A stretch of DNA of 64,000 nucleotides from Parapedobacter sp964498395 (GTDB lineage Bacteria; Bacteroidota; Bacteroidia; Sphingobacteriales; Sphingobacteriaceae). Below the pieces are notes generated by a model. It searched no databases. It was given only the letters and a program-made list of their open reading frames with translations, and was not told the origin of the DNA. Made by a program: the position numbers and the translations under genes. Positions 28,096 through 37,691 of this stretch are shown in pieces. The stretch is from NCBI GenBank assembly GCA_964498395.1, contig CAZCHE010000007.1:124001-188000 (forward strand), given 5' to 3'. Numbering within the stretch: position 1 is the stretch's first letter; every line of letters begins with the position of its first letter.

Positions 28096-29961
28096 TTATA
28101 AATGATTACGTTGTTTTACTTTCATTTCCACCATGCGCTGATGCGCTTCCCGTACGCTGGGCTTAGCTGAAACGGCACCGATCGGCACCTCCCACCATGC
28201 GTGTCCATATCCCGCCAACTTGCGTTCTTTTGTCGTCTCGATATAAATCACGGTAGTTTTCGCATTCGTTTTGGCTACTTTCAACGCTTCGTTAAAAGAA
28301 GCCTCGTCGCTGGCCCGGATGACATCGGCACCCAAGCTCGCCGCATTTGCGGCTAAGTCTACGGGTAGTTCTGCACCATCTAATTGTCCGGAACCTTCAT
28401 CCCGATAGCGGTATTGCGTACCAAACCCTTCAGTACCCAATGATTTGGAAAGCCCTCCAATACTGGCAAAGCCATGGTTGTTGATTAAGACGATGGTGAG
28501 TTTGTATTCTTCCTGTATGGAGGTCACAATTTCTGACGACATCATCAAATAGCTCCCATCACCTACCATGACATAGATTTCCCGATCGGGGCAAGCCATT
28601 TTCGCCCCTAACCCTCCCGCAATCTCATAGCCCATACAGGAGTAACCATATTCCAAATGGAAACCCTTGGGGTCGGAAGTGCGCCATAGCTTATGCAAGT
28701 CACCGGGAAGACTGCCTGCCGCACACATGACCACATCTTTGGCATCGGCAAAGCTATTGACGAGACCAATAACCTCTGCTTGGGAGAGTCGCCCTTCGCC
28801 ATCCGGTCGGTAAGCTGCACTGACTTTTTCATCCCAGCTTCGATTATATGCGGCTACTTTCTCCTGATAGTCCGCAGCGACATGATAATCGTCTAGCCGC
28901 TCGGTCAGGGCCTCCAATACGGCCTTGGCGTCTCCTGTCAATGCCAGCCCTCCCTGTTTGTGGGCGTCGAATTCGGCAATATTGATATTGATGAAGGAAA
29001 CCTCTTCGTTTTGGAACGCTGTTTTGGAAGCCGTGGTGAAGTCGCTATAGCGCGTACCGATACCGATTACGACATCGGCTTCCGCGCTGATGGCGTTGGC
29101 GCCTTCGGTGCCCGTGGCGCCCACCGCCCCCAGTTGATGGGGATCGTCGTATGGCAAAGAGCCCTTACCGGCAAAGGTCTCGGCCACGGGAATGCCGGTC
29201 GCATGGACAAACGTGTGAAGTGCGCCAGATGCCTCACTATAGATCACGCCTCCCCCGGCAATAATCAGTGGCCGCTTAGCGGCACGTATACGAGCTACTG
29301 CTCGTTGCAGCAACGTTTCTTCGGGCAATGGCCGTGGAATATACCAAATCCGTCTACCAAACAATTCCTCCGGAAACTCGTAGGCTTCAGCTTGTACGTC
29401 TTGCGGAAGGCACAGGGTTGCAGTACCGGTATCTGCGGGAGAAGTCAATACACGCATGGCCTGTGGCAGGGAGGCGATCAATTGCTCGGGTCGGTTAATG
29501 CGATCCCAAAACCGGGATATCGGTCGGAAACAGTCATTCACCGACACATCTGGTGCACCGTACAACTCCAATTGCTGCAATACCGGATCTACATGCCGAC
29601 TGGCAAAGATATCGCCGGGGAGCAACAAAACGGGTAAGCGATTGATGGTAGCCGCTGCTGCCGCTGTCAGCATGTTAGTAGCGCCCGGACCAATGGATGA
29701 GGTGCAAGCGAAGGTAGACAATCGGTTTTTCATCCGACTGTAAGCCGCAGCCGTATGCACCATCGCCTGCTCGTTGCGCGATTGGTAATAACGGAAATCG
29801 GGGTATTCAAAAAGGGCTTGCCCGATACCGCCGACGTTGCCATGGCCAAAAATGCCGAAGCACCCTGCGAAAAATTTATGCTCCACCCCATCTCGCTCCA
29901 CGTATTGCTGGTCGAGGAAGCGGATAATCGCCTGGGCGGTGGTCAGTCTAATCGTTTTCAT
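28096..29961 (-). CDS. iolD: 3D-(3,5/4)-trihydroxycyclohexane-1,2-dione hydrolase
   Basis: A thiamine-diphosphate enzyme of about 621 residues that opens the inositol ring by hydrolysing the diketone to 5-deoxyglucuronate. Three TPP-enzyme domains are present: the N-terminal pyrimidine-binding domain (GCFGIFGHGNVGGIGQALFE; VHTAAAYSRMKNRLS), a central domain (RPLIIAGGGVIYSEA) and a C-terminal diphosphate-binding domain with GDGSYLMMSSEI...INNHGFASIGGL. I prefer the ATG at 29961 (MKTIRLTTAQA), which follows an AAGAAAGAA stretch and leaves 19 bases after the iolC stop. An in-frame ATG at 29994 would overlap iolC by 14 bases. Confidence 0.95.
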   Translation of the reverse strand: MKTIRLTTAQAIIRFLDQQYVERDGVEHKFFAGCFGIFGHGNVGGIGQALFEYPDFRYYQSRNEQAMVHTAAAYSRMKNRLSTFACTSSIGPGATNMLTAAAAATINRLPVLLLPGDIFASRHVDPVLQQLELYGAPDVSVNDCFRPISRFWDRINRPEQLIASLPQAMRVLTSPADTGTATLCLPQDVQAEAYEFPEELFGRRIWYIPRPLPEETLLQRAVARIRAAKRPLIIAGGGVIYSEASGALHTFVHATGIPVAETFAGKGSLPYDDPHQLGAVGATGTEGANAISAEADVVIGIGTRYSDFTTASKTAFQNEEVSFININIAEFDAHKQGGLALTGDAKAVLEALTERLDDYHVAADYQEKVAAYNRSWDEKVSAAYRPDGEGRLSQAEVIGLVNSFADAKDVVMCAAGSLPGDLHKLWRTSDPKGFHLEYGYSCMGYEIAGGLGAKMACPDREIYVMVGDGSYLMMSSEIVTSIQEEYKLTIVLINNHGFASIGGLSKSLGTEGFGTQYRYRDEGSGQLDGAELPVDLAANAASLGADVIRASDEASFNEALKVAKTNAKTTVIYIETTKERKLAGYGHAWWEVPIGAVSAKPSVREAHQRMVEMKVKQRNHL

Positions 29962-29980
29962 TTCTTTCTTAGTTGATTCG

Positions 29981-31003
29981 TCAAAAACCTCCATGCTGTT
30001 CGATAAAGGCTAGGGATTCTTCCAATGTGGGCATGAAATTGGCACATCCCGGCTGCAGCACCACTTGCGCCCCGCTGGCATTGCCCATCCGACATGACTG
30101 ATATAAATCCCAATCATTCAAATACCCGTAGATGAATCCCGAGGCAAAAGCATCGCCCGCACCGAGGATATTCAGGGGTACCACGGGAAATCCGGGCACA
30201 TCCTGTCTGTTTCCATGCTGGTCGTATACGGTGGCACCCGTAGCGCCCCGCTTCACGACCAATACCTCCACCCCAAGGGCTAAGATATCCTGTATCGCTT
30301 TATCGATATCACCGCTGACCGTCGGCGCCGATATTTGCTGTTGCTCAATGGTCACCTGTGACGCATCTTGCAGCATCGCCGCCAATATCTCTTCTTCCGT
30401 GCCGACGGCTATTTTTATCCGCGGCAGCAATGCCCTAACGGTGATGCCAAACGACCGTAGGTCCGTCCATTGGTCAGCCCTGAAATCGATATCCAATAGG
30501 GTGGTTACTCCATGAGCGTTTGCACGTTCCACGGCATGGAATACCGCGCTTCGGGTAGGCTCCATGTTCAGTGCCGTGCCCGATAGCTCGATGAGCCTGA
30601 CCTCGTCCATATCAATCGCATTCACATGGTCGATCGTAATTTGGGAATCGGCCGCATTGTTGCGGTAAAACACCAATGGGAATGTATCTGGCGGCTGTAT
30701 ACCCAAAATCACCGCACTACTCCTCGCGCCGGGGATACGTGGGATAAAAGCAGTCTCCACATGCTCTTTGTTCAGGAAATTCAAGATAAAATCGCCCACC
30801 TTATCCTCGCCCACACCGGTAAGCAGTGCGGCCCGCAGGCCCAGCCTGCTACAGCCCGTGGCGATGTTGAGCGGCGAACCACCCACAAAGGCATCGAACC
30901 CTTTGATATCCACAAAATCGGCTCCGATATTTTGCGAATACAGGTCTATTGACGAGCGACCTACCGTGAGCACATCGTACTTCTTTTTTGTATTTTCCAT
31001 CAT
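29981..31003 (-). CDS. iolC: 5-dehydro-2-deoxygluconokinase
   Basis: A 340-residue PfkB-family sugar kinase that phosphorylates 2-deoxy-5-keto-gluconate. The N-terminal signature GRSSIDLYSQNIGADFVDIKGFDAFVGGSPLNIATGCSRLG contains the substrate-binding GG motif. The C-terminal PfkB signature is LNILGAGDAFASGFIYGYL with the catalytic Asp in GAGDAF. Residues 100-110 (PRIPGARSSAVILGI) line the substrate pocket. The start overlaps the iolB stop by four bases (two ATG codons in tandem at 31003 and 31000), indicating translational coupling. A complete single-domain version; the aldolase is a separate gene at 31908. Confidence 0.94.
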   Translation of the reverse strand: MMENTKKKYDVLTVGRSSIDLYSQNIGADFVDIKGFDAFVGGSPLNIATGCSRLGLRAALLTGVGEDKVGDFILNFLNKEHVETAFIPRIPGARSSAVILGIQPPDTFPLVFYRNNAADSQITIDHVNAIDMDEVRLIELSGTALNMEPTRSAVFHAVERANAHGVTTLLDIDFRADQWTDLRSFGITVRALLPRIKIAVGTEEEILAAMLQDASQVTIEQQQISAPTVSGDIDKAIQDILALGVEVLVVKRGATGATVYDQHGNRQDVPGFPVVPLNILGAGDAFASGFIYGYLNDWDLYQSCRMGNASGAQVVLQPGCANFMPTLEESLAFIEQHGGF

Positions 31004-31884
31004 CCATTCATATTAGCGGTGACCATCGGTATTCGTGGGTCAATCCCTTTCCAAGTATTAAAAATCCAAGCGTGATCGGGGTCAGGTGTATTCGCCAGGG
31101 ATTGATCTGAACCGGTTAGGAAATTGAGGTAATACACATCATACCCGTGCCCGGCGACTACGGGATGGTACCCCCTAGGTACCAATACGACATCATTATT
31201 ACGGGCAATGGATATTTCGTCCAGACTACCGTCGCCGGTATATACCCGCTGCATGGCATACCCTTGCGGCTTATTGATTTTATAGAAATAGGTCTCCTCC
31301 AGCCGGGCTTCCAGCAATTTGCCATCGGCGCCCACAATGCGTTCGTCATGCTTGTGCGCGGGAAATGAACTCCAGTTGCCTGATGGCGTATACACCTCCA
31401 CAGCGACCAGCCGATGGCAGGGGAATCCCGGCCCTAATAAGTCATTGATTTGCCTAGTGGCATTGTCTCCTCCACGTATCTCTACTTGCACTTCATCGGG
31501 AGTTTTGAATACCGGAGCAAAATCTTGGTCGGTCTCGCACCACCCATAGGCAATGTCTAGGGTATCGCTCTCGGCCATCAACTCAAACTGCGTATAGCGA
31601 GGCAGGTACAAGGAATGGGCGATACCCGAAAAAACATCCTTCCGTCCATTGATGGTTTCCCAGCTACCTTTATTTGTTGTCACCCGATAATTGCCGCCTA
31701 ACAGGATAATGGCGTACTCATGATCACCGGTATCTCCTTTCCATACTTCGCCTTGCCGCATCTTTCTCGCTGCAAAATTAAGGTATTGCCAACCGCCGTC
31801 TTCCTTGGTTACCTGCTGGTAAATAGCCGAATGCGGGTCTGGCTTCGCCAATAGGGGATATTTCTCGTCGCGTATCATGGTCAT
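31000..31884 (-). CDS. iolB: 5-deoxyglucuronate isomerase
   Basis: A 294-residue double cupin that isomerises 5-deoxyglucuronate to 2-deoxy-5-keto-gluconate. Typical parts are the N-terminal cupin with AARKMRQGEVWKGDTGDHEYAIILLGGNYRV, and the second cupin with SSFPAHKHDERIV, whose His residues and Glu bind the metal, followed by LEETYFYKINKPQGYAMQRVYT and GYHPVVAGHGYDVYYLNFL. These are near-diagnostic for IolB. It lies second in the operon, 23 bases after the aldolase stop, and overlaps iolC. Confidence 0.96.
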   Translation of the reverse strand: MTMIRDEKYPLLAKPDPHSAIYQQVTKEDGGWQYLNFAARKMRQGEVWKGDTGDHEYAIILLGGNYRVTTNKGSWETINGRKDVFSGIAHSLYLPRYTQFELMAESDTLDIAYGWCETDQDFAPVFKTPDEVQVEIRGGDNATRQINDLLGPGFPCHRLVAVEVYTPSGNWSSFPAHKHDERIVGADGKLLEARLEETYFYKINKPQGYAMQRVYTGDGSLDEISIARNNDVVLVPRGYHPVVAGHGYDVYYLNFLTGSDQSLANTPDPDHAWIFNTWKGIDPRIPMVTANMNG

Positions 31885-31907
31885 CTTTGTTTGTTATCAC
31901 TGTTGAG

Positions 31908-32858
31908 TCAATGCATCGTTTCTATTAATTCCTCGGCTTTTCCAATGGCGCCAAAAACCTCGAATTTCTTTATACACAGCTTTTCTAATTCTTCCATATA
32001 CAGCTTACCCGGTACGATGGGGTCAAATTGATGCGGTTCATCTCTGAAAAATTCGCGATGGACCCGTGCCCATAATACCCGTAAATCCGTAGCAATATTG
32101 ATCTTGCAGACACCAAGATCAATGGCGCGCCTAACCTCATCATCGGAAACGCCCTTCGCATCCTTTTCTAACGCCCCTCCGGCTTTGATGATTCGATCTA
32201 CTTCCACCCCATCTACGGCTGATGCACCATGCAGCACCAATGGATATTCGGGCAATAACGTCTGTATCTCCCTAAGAACATCGAATTGTAACCCTTGCCC
32301 CCCTGAAAACTTATACGCTCCGTGGCTTGTTCCCACCGCGATGGCCAAGCTATCACATCGTGTTTGATTAACGAAAAACACAGCTTCTTGTGGCTGGGTG
32401 TACTTAGCCCGTTCTGCTTCCACAGCCAATCCATCTTCCACCCCACTGAGTACGCCCAGTTCGGCCTCTACCCAAATGCCATGCGCATGTGCCTTCGTGA
32501 CCACCTGCTTGGTTCGGTCAATATTGGTTTCAAAGGGATCATGCGAAGCATCGATCATCACGGATGTATATTGACCGCCCTGGATCGCATGGTCAATATG
32601 TGCCTCCGCCCCATGGTCTAAATGGATAGCAAATACCACTTCCGGATACACGCTTGCTGCAGCATGAATCATGCTAACCAACAGCTCGGGTGTGGCATAG
32701 TTGCGTGCCACCGGAGTGGTTTGTATAATGACGGGGGCCTTGGCTCTGCTTGCCGCACGGAATACACCCAATACTTGCTCCAACGTGAACACGTTGATGG
32801 CGGCGACGCCATAATTGCCATAACAATGGCTGAACAAGACGCTGGGGTTTACAAGCAT
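31908..32858 (-). CDS. iolJ: Class II aldolase, IolJ-like
   Basis: A 316-residue zinc-dependent class II fructose-bisphosphate aldolase-type enzyme. Zn ligands and substrate residues are visible: VVFAIHLDHGAEAHIDHAIQGG (His after LD), MIDASHDPFETNIDRT, LAIAVGTSHGAYKFSGG, LVLHGASAVDG, and CKINIATDLRVLW. As first gene of the inositol operon it should split 6-phospho-5-keto-2-deoxygluconate into dihydroxyacetone phosphate and malonate semialdehyde (IolJ reaction). By sequence alone it could be an ordinary FBP aldolase; the operon decides. The 16-base operator lies 77 bases upstream of its ATG. Confidence 0.9.
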   Translation of the reverse strand: MLVNPSVLFSHCYGNYGVAAINVFTLEQVLGVFRAASRAKAPVIIQTTPVARNYATPELLVSMIHAAASVYPEVVFAIHLDHGAEAHIDHAIQGGQYTSVMIDASHDPFETNIDRTKQVVTKAHAHGIWVEAELGVLSGVEDGLAVEAERAKYTQPQEAVFFVNQTRCDSLAIAVGTSHGAYKFSGGQGLQFDVLREIQTLLPEYPLVLHGASAVDGVEVDRIIKAGGALEKDAKGVSDDEVRRAIDLGVCKINIATDLRVLWARVHREFFRDEPHQFDPIVPGKLYMEELEKLCIKKFEVFGAIGKAEELIETMH

Positions 32859-32934
32859 GTGGTTCCGTTTACAAATGGTCTTACAATAAAACGATTATTT
32901 GGGCAATAATACAAGCGGTCCACTTGGTTATGGA

Positions 32935-32950
32935 ATGCAAAGGTTTGCGT
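32935..32950. promoter_or_regulatory. LacI-type operator, copy 1 (iol operon)
   Basis: ATGCAAAGGTTTGCGT is a palindrome of two arms around a GG centre with one mismatch (arms ATGCAAA and TTTGCGT). The same word, followed by AA, recurs at 36519 and 46342. It lies 77 bases before the first iol gene. It looks like the site of the LacI-family regulator encoded at 36626. Confidence 0.8.
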
Positions 32951-32987
32951 AATAATGTGCTATCGATCCTGATGTCCATTAACGGCG

Positions 32988-33022
32988 AAAGCCCGGAACC
33001 GCGATGCACGGTTCCGGGCTTT
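32988..33022 (-). terminator. Strong hairpin terminator of the TonB receptor gene
   Basis: A 14-bp perfect stem (AAAGCCCGGAACCG with CGGTTCCGGGCTTT, seven-base loop) lies 20 bases after the stop at 33042. The stem ends in TTT on either strand. It ends the receptor transcript and separates it from the iol promoter region, so the two units are transcribed independently. Confidence 0.85.
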
Positions 33023-33041
33023 TGATTCGCCAGCACTTGTT

Positions 33042-36000
33042 TTAAAAGGTATATTTGGCACCAAACATCAACACGAACCCATTCCCTTCTTTTCTTCGCT
33101 CACCGTAATTTCGGTTTACTTGATACTGGTAACTTCTTCGGTCGGCATCAAACCCGACCACCCGATACAACTCCTGAAACGGGTAGTTCCAATAGCCTCC
33201 CCAATCCGCTTTAATCAGGTTCAATACATTAAACGCATCGATGTTGATAACGAGTTTGTGGTCTTTGTAAATGTTGATTTCGTTAGTTATCCGGGCGTTC
33301 AATGAGGTCCGCCATCCCATTAGTCCGCCATTTGGCTGGGCATACTGCCCCATATTGTCCCTAAGGTAATCCTGTGCTGCGGGGCCGGCATTCTCCAGCA
33401 CATAGGTAAGGTCTTCCACGAATTGCGCGCCCTGATAGGCCAGTGTCTGTGGGTCATTGGGATCAAAGATATACGCGGAATACCCGTTAAGTTCCCTAAT
33501 GTTAGTTCCCATCACATCAATAGGGCTGATGATCGCCGAAAAACGCCCTCCTTCCACCATGTTCAAAAAAGCACCGAAGGTAAACCCGCCAACTTTCGGG
33601 CTGCTAAAGTTCACGAGGATTTTTTGCCTGAAATCATTTGGCGCATAGCCATTATTGATGAATGCATAATTATCAAAGTAGGACGCCCCTACAAACCGCT
33701 GGTCATCTTCATTGCGAAAACGCTCCGCCCCCTTAGCTTGAGCACGTGTATAGCTGACCGATACACTTCCCTCTTTGGGCAGGCTGACGGCAGCATCTAG
33801 GATAATCCCCATTGAGCGATTTTTGTATCCATTGGTGTAACGCAATGCTTCGGAGAACTGCTGTGACCTTTTGGAAGCATTGAAATTGGCTCCGGATGCT
33901 CCCACATTTTCAATGGGTGTATATACCTCCCGACCGCCTTCTCCCTCCAAACGGAAGGCGACCTCCCTGCTCAAGTTTGCATTGTCCATGGCGAGCATAT
34001 TGCGCGTATTCAAGTAGTAGCCTGTTACTCCTACACGCAGTTTATCTGTCAAATAGGTGTGATAGCTGAGGTTGGCCTTGAATGAGGATGGCAATACCAG
34101 TTCTTCATCAACGAAACGAACCACCTGGGCCTGCTGCCCGCCACCAAATAGCTCGCTATTGGTATAGCCCGTACCGGGGATGGTGTTATAATCCCGATTA
34201 TAGCTGGCGTAATCAGGTACGGGCATGGGCACGCGCTGTCCATCCCTGATCAGGAAATCGCCTGTCGACGGATCCAAAATGTATCCATCTCGGCCGGAGA
34301 TGTCTATCCCTGTAAATCGGATGCCATTGTCAATCAGTGCGTAGATATATGGGCGATTAACCATTTGCCCAACAAACACACCAAAACCACCGTTTACCAG
34401 GTGGCGCCCATCGCCATTGATATCCCAATTGAAGTTAAACCGCGGCTGCACATTTTTGAAGTCGATGGGTTTCACATTGTTGCGATAACCCAGTTCGGTA
34501 TACAACAATTCATTATAATCGGCTGCGGTGGAGAAGATGGACACGTCATATCGCAAGCCGGCTGCGACTTCAAGGGTGGGCAATAGGTAAGTGCTGGCCT
34601 GCCCATAGATGGAAAGCTCGGCGAGGTTAGTGGTCAACGGGTCGCGCATTTCCTGCCCTGGATTGGTAAACTTACGCCGGTACCTACTGGCCTGCATGGC
34701 GTCAAGTGCATCAATGCTATTGAAATCAAAGCGCCCATGCATATCATGCGTATAGATGCCGCCTGTTTTGGTAAACGTATTTTGCGTACCGAACGTGAAA
34801 TCATATTTACCCGTACTCCAATACACGTCATTGATAATGGAATAGATACTACTTTCTTGCACTTCAGGTACCCACCGATTGTATCGGCCCACCAGTGTAG
34901 CATTGTATATGTCACCATCGATCTCTGACTGCATCACCATCCATAGCTGTGGATGCTCTGCCGTATTGATGGCATTCTGCCGTGTGTTGAAATAGTAGCC
35001 AACTTTCAGTTCATTGGATAGGTTACTCTTGAGTTGTGAGCGCAGCGAGAGCAGCGCGTTTTTATCCTTGACCAGAAAGTCGTAACCGGCTCCATGCAGT
35101 CCATACCTACCGATGTCGCTATTGGTATTGTTCGGTCGGATATAGTCCGACTGGTTGTACCGTGCGGTCAACTTATGGCTATCATTAATCTGCCAGTCGA
35201 TTTTCCCGAAATAGGTATCGAGCTTATTTTGCCGGGAGAAAAATCCATATTGGGGGCCGTCGTCAAGTTCGTATTTGGCCTGCAAGATACCGATGGCACG
35301 GTCAAGGTTTTCTTGCGTGGCCCAATGGCCCTCATCACTCTGCACAATACCCGGACGGGTGCTTTTAGACCACATGTCATATGCTTGCTCCAAGCGTTCG
35401 CCATCGTAGGCCACGAAAAAATGCAGTTTATCACGCACGATGGGGCCACCCAAGGTAAAGCCCCGCTGTTGCTTGGTATCATTGATTACACTACGCCCCA
35501 TGAGGTCGGTACGCGCTGCAAGCCGATCGTCCCAAAAGAAGTTGAACACACTACCGTGGAACTCATTGGTGCCCGACTTGGTAACGGCCTTGATGCCCCC
35601 TCCCAGCGACCGGCCCTCGGTCACATCGTATGAATTGGTTACGATTTCGAATTCGCGCAATGCTTCCATGGATAGGGTATAGGGCATCTCGGCAGGCCCT
35701 CCAAAAGCCACTTCCCTCGCGGTTACCCCATCAAGTGTAAGTGCATCGTTACGGCTACTGATTCCCCCGATATTAAGGCCACTACCCACCATAGGGGATA
35801 GCTGGGTTAAGTCTGTATAATTCCGATTGGTACTGGGCAATCGTTGTATTTCCTGTGCATTGACAGCCGTGGCCTGCCCCAACCGGCGGTCGCGGCTTTT
35901 AAAATCGTCATAGGTTACATCTACAGCCTCCAGCAGCTGCCCTTCTTCGGCTAATTGGACATTGACACGGAGATAACTGCCCTGATTGAGCATACCGGTA

Positions 36001-36275
36001 ACGGTGGTCGTAGATTCATGCCCCAACAACTGTACGGTAACTTCGTAGGGGCCTCCCAAGGGCAATTGATTGAACCGGTAACGCCCCTCGGGATTCGTGG
36101 CTCCGGCCGACCTAAACCCCGTCGAGCGGTTGACCAGAGAAACGGTGGCCCCGACAAGCGGTACGCTCTCTTGACTGACTACCGTCACTTCAATACTGGC
36201 ATCCGTTCCTTGGGCATTGACCTTGGACACGTGCAAGACGGCCAGCAGGCCTAAAAATGTTGCAATGTACTTCAT
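33042..36275 (-). CDS. TonB-dependent receptor with carboxypeptidase-like N-domain (Oar-like)
   Basis: A 1077-residue outer-membrane transporter. Signal peptide at about 1-21. A carboxypeptidase-regulatory-like domain covers about 24-105 (EVTVVSQESVPLVGATVSLV...GRYRFNQLPLGGPYEVTV). The plug is at about 115-240 (NRNYTDLTQLSPMVGSGLNIGGISSRNDALTLDGV). A large 22-strand barrel follows and ends in an aromatic residue (MFGAKYTF). It lacks the SusC-type segments and has no SusD partner, so it is of the Oar-like kind. It stands alone between a terminator and the intergenic region it shares with lacI, which contains the operator. I infer uptake of an inositol-related compound, with moderate confidence. 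Confidence 0.9.
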   Translation of the reverse strand: MKYIATFLGLLAVLHVSKVNAQGTDASIEVTVVSQESVPLVGATVSLVNRSTGFRSAGATNPEGRYRFNQLPLGGPYEVTVQLLGHESTTTVTGMLNQGSYLRVNVQLAEEGQLLEAVDVTYDDFKSRDRRLGQATAVNAQEIQRLPSTNRNYTDLTQLSPMVGSGLNIGGISSRNDALTLDGVTAREVAFGGPAEMPYTLSMEALREFEIVTNSYDVTEGRSLGGGIKAVTKSGTNEFHGSVFNFFWDDRLAARTDLMGRSVINDTKQQRGFTLGGPIVRDKLHFFVAYDGERLEQAYDMWSKSTRPGIVQSDEGHWATQENLDRAIGILQAKYELDDGPQYGFFSRQNKLDTYFGKIDWQINDSHKLTARYNQSDYIRPNNTNSDIGRYGLHGAGYDFLVKDKNALLSLRSQLKSNLSNELKVGYYFNTRQNAINTAEHPQLWMVMQSEIDGDIYNATLVGRYNRWVPEVQESSIYSIINDVYWSTGKYDFTFGTQNTFTKTGGIYTHDMHGRFDFNSIDALDAMQASRYRRKFTNPGQEMRDPLTTNLAELSIYGQASTYLLPTLEVAAGLRYDVSIFSTAADYNELLYTELGYRNNVKPIDFKNVQPRFNFNWDINGDGRHLVNGGFGVFVGQMVNRPYIYALIDNGIRFTGIDISGRDGYILDPSTGDFLIRDGQRVPMPVPDYASYNRDYNTIPGTGYTNSELFGGGQQAQVVRFVDEELVLPSSFKANLSYHTYLTDKLRVGVTGYYLNTRNMLAMDNANLSREVAFRLEGEGGREVYTPIENVGASGANFNASKRSQQFSEALRYTNGYKNRSMGIILDAAVSLPKEGSVSVSYTRAQAKGAERFRNEDDQRFVGASYFDNYAFINNGYAPNDFRQKILVNFSSPKVGGFTFGAFLNMVEGGRFSAIISPIDVMGTNIRELNGYSAYIFDPNDPQTLAYQGAQFVEDLTYVLENAGPAAQDYLRDNMGQYAQPNGGLMGWRTSLNARITNEINIYKDHKLVINIDAFNVLNLIKADWGGYWNYPFQELYRVVGFDADRRSYQYQVNRNYGERRKEGNGFVLMFGAKYTF

Positions 36276-36625
36276 GGATGTTCATTTTAATAGGTGTATG
36301 ATATTGAAGGTTTGTTTGTTCTTTCAAGGCTAGCGATTTCCCTCATCACCCTCATCCAGTAGTCTGGAGATGCCGTTAGCAACCAGACATGGAAAATGTG
36401 TCAATTGTCTATTATGCGTTTCCAAAAAGCTGTCCTTTTGGTTTATTTCTGTTTATAATTGTCTCAACAAATCACGGACAATTTGAAACACGAAGCAAGA
36501 AATCGAAGCAAAAATCTAACGCAAAGGTTTGCGTAATACCGTGGAAAATATTTGGTTATGTCGCTTTTCTTCGCGAACTTGGGAAAGTCATAACGGATGG
36601 CAATTGTGCCCATTTATAGCCCTAT
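36276..36625. other. Divergent control region between TonB receptor and lacI
   Basis: This 350-base region separates the receptor gene (minus) and the LacI-family gene (plus). It contains operator copy 2 at 36519-36534, which is 91 bases before the lacI ATG and about 243 bases before the receptor ATG. I found no exact TAnnTTTG box on either strand and no small gene. Confidence 0.6.
36519..36534. promoter_or_regulatory. LacI-type operator, copy 2 (perfect palindrome)
   Basis: ACGCAAAGGTTTGCGT is a perfect inverted repeat (ACGCAAA, GG centre, TTTGCGT) followed by AATA, as in copy 1. It lies between the TonB receptor gene and lacI, so it could control either gene or both, and gives the regulator a way to repress itself. 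Confidence 0.85.
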
Positions 36626-37654
36626 ATGCAAAAAAACAAACAGACGACGATAGTCGATATTGCTAAACAGCTAGGGGTTTCGCCATCTACCGTATCTCGG
36701 GCGTTGCATGATCATCCGTCGATCAGTGCCGAAACTAAGCGAAACGTATTGGCATTGGCCGAGAAGTACAGCTATCAGCCCAATCTGTTAGCATTAAGCC
36801 TACTGAACAAACGAACAGGTATCATCGGGATCGTGGTACCCGAAATCACGGGCTATTTTTTCTCGACGGTGATCACTGGTGTTCAAGACATGGTGGCTTC
36901 GGCGGGCTATAAATTATTAATATGCCAATCCAACGAATCATTTGAAGAAGAGCAGAAACTCCTCCAGGACATGCTCCACCTGCGGGTCGACGGCATCCTG
37001 ATTTCTCCGACATTCCACACCAACTGTTTTACGCATTTCGAGCGGCTCAAATCTGCTGGTATCCCGTTAGTCATTTTTGATCGCGATTGCCCTGGCTTTG
37101 AAGCAGACAAGGTGCTGGTTGACAGCTATTTTGGTGCCTATCAGGCCGTAGAATACCTAATCAATACCGGGTGCTCCCGTATTGGACATATCGCGGGGCC
37201 AATCGCGATTCCTACATTCAAACAACGGCTGGATGGATACCTAAATGCCCATTACGACAATAATATCCCGATCAAATCCGAATTGATCGTGTATAGTAGC
37301 GGTTTCTCTTCAGAAAGCGGTGTCGACGCGGTTAACGAATTGCTTGCACGAAACGAGAAGCTGGATGCGATTTTCGCTGTAAATGATGCGGTGGCGATCG
37401 GCGCAATACATGTATTGCGGGAAAAAGGCTTTCTGGTGCCTGAAGATATTTCGATGATTGGCTTTGACGACGAATCGTATTCGCATTTCTTTAACCCTTC
37501 GCTCTCGACGGTATGGCAACCGGTTTACGAATTGGGTATGCTTTCCGCCAAAATCCTCCTCGATCGGTTTGCAAATGGTGGCCGCGAAAAAAGCTACCGT
37601 TATGAAGTGCTGAAACCCGAATTGGTGATCCGTGATTCATCCGTTAGTGCTTAG
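36626..37654 (+). CDS. LacI-family transcriptional regulator
   Basis: A 342-residue repressor or activator. The N-terminal helix-turn-helix is textbook LacI: TIVDIAKQLGVSPSTVSRALHDHPSISAETKRNVLALAEKYSYQPN, including the hinge helix region. The periplasmic-binding-like effector domain follows (IGIVVPEITGYFFSTVITGVQDM, VDGILISPT, PLVIFDRD, GCSRIGHIAGP, DAIFAVNDAVAIGAIHVLREKGFLVPEDISMIGFDD). Three operator-like palindromes in the window have the form expected for this family, and its gene lies between the iol operon and the phosphatase operon. I infer it senses inositol or an inositol phosphate/early intermediate. Confidence 0.93.
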   Translation: MQKNKQTTIVDIAKQLGVSPSTVSRALHDHPSISAETKRNVLALAEKYSYQPNLLALSLLNKRTGIIGIVVPEITGYFFSTVITGVQDMVASAGYKLLICQSNESFEEEQKLLQDMLHLRVDGILISPTFHTNCFTHFERLKSAGIPLVIFDRDCPGFEADKVLVDSYFGAYQAVEYLINTGCSRIGHIAGPIAIPTFKQRLDGYLNAHYDNNIPIKSELIVYSSGFSSESGVDAVNELLARNEKLDAIFAVNDAVAIGAIHVLREKGFLVPEDISMIGFDDESYSHFFNPSLSTVWQPVYELGMLSAKILLDRFANGGREKSYRYEVLKPELVIRDSSVSA

Positions 37655-37691
37655 TGCTTTTTACGACTGTCAATATGATGAGTATGGCACG

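Noticed and set aside
28960..29637. 225-codon plus-strand frame opposite iolD
   Set aside because: It lies wholly inside a well-conserved coding gene on the other strand, shows no recognisable domain and has the composition of an antisense shadow.
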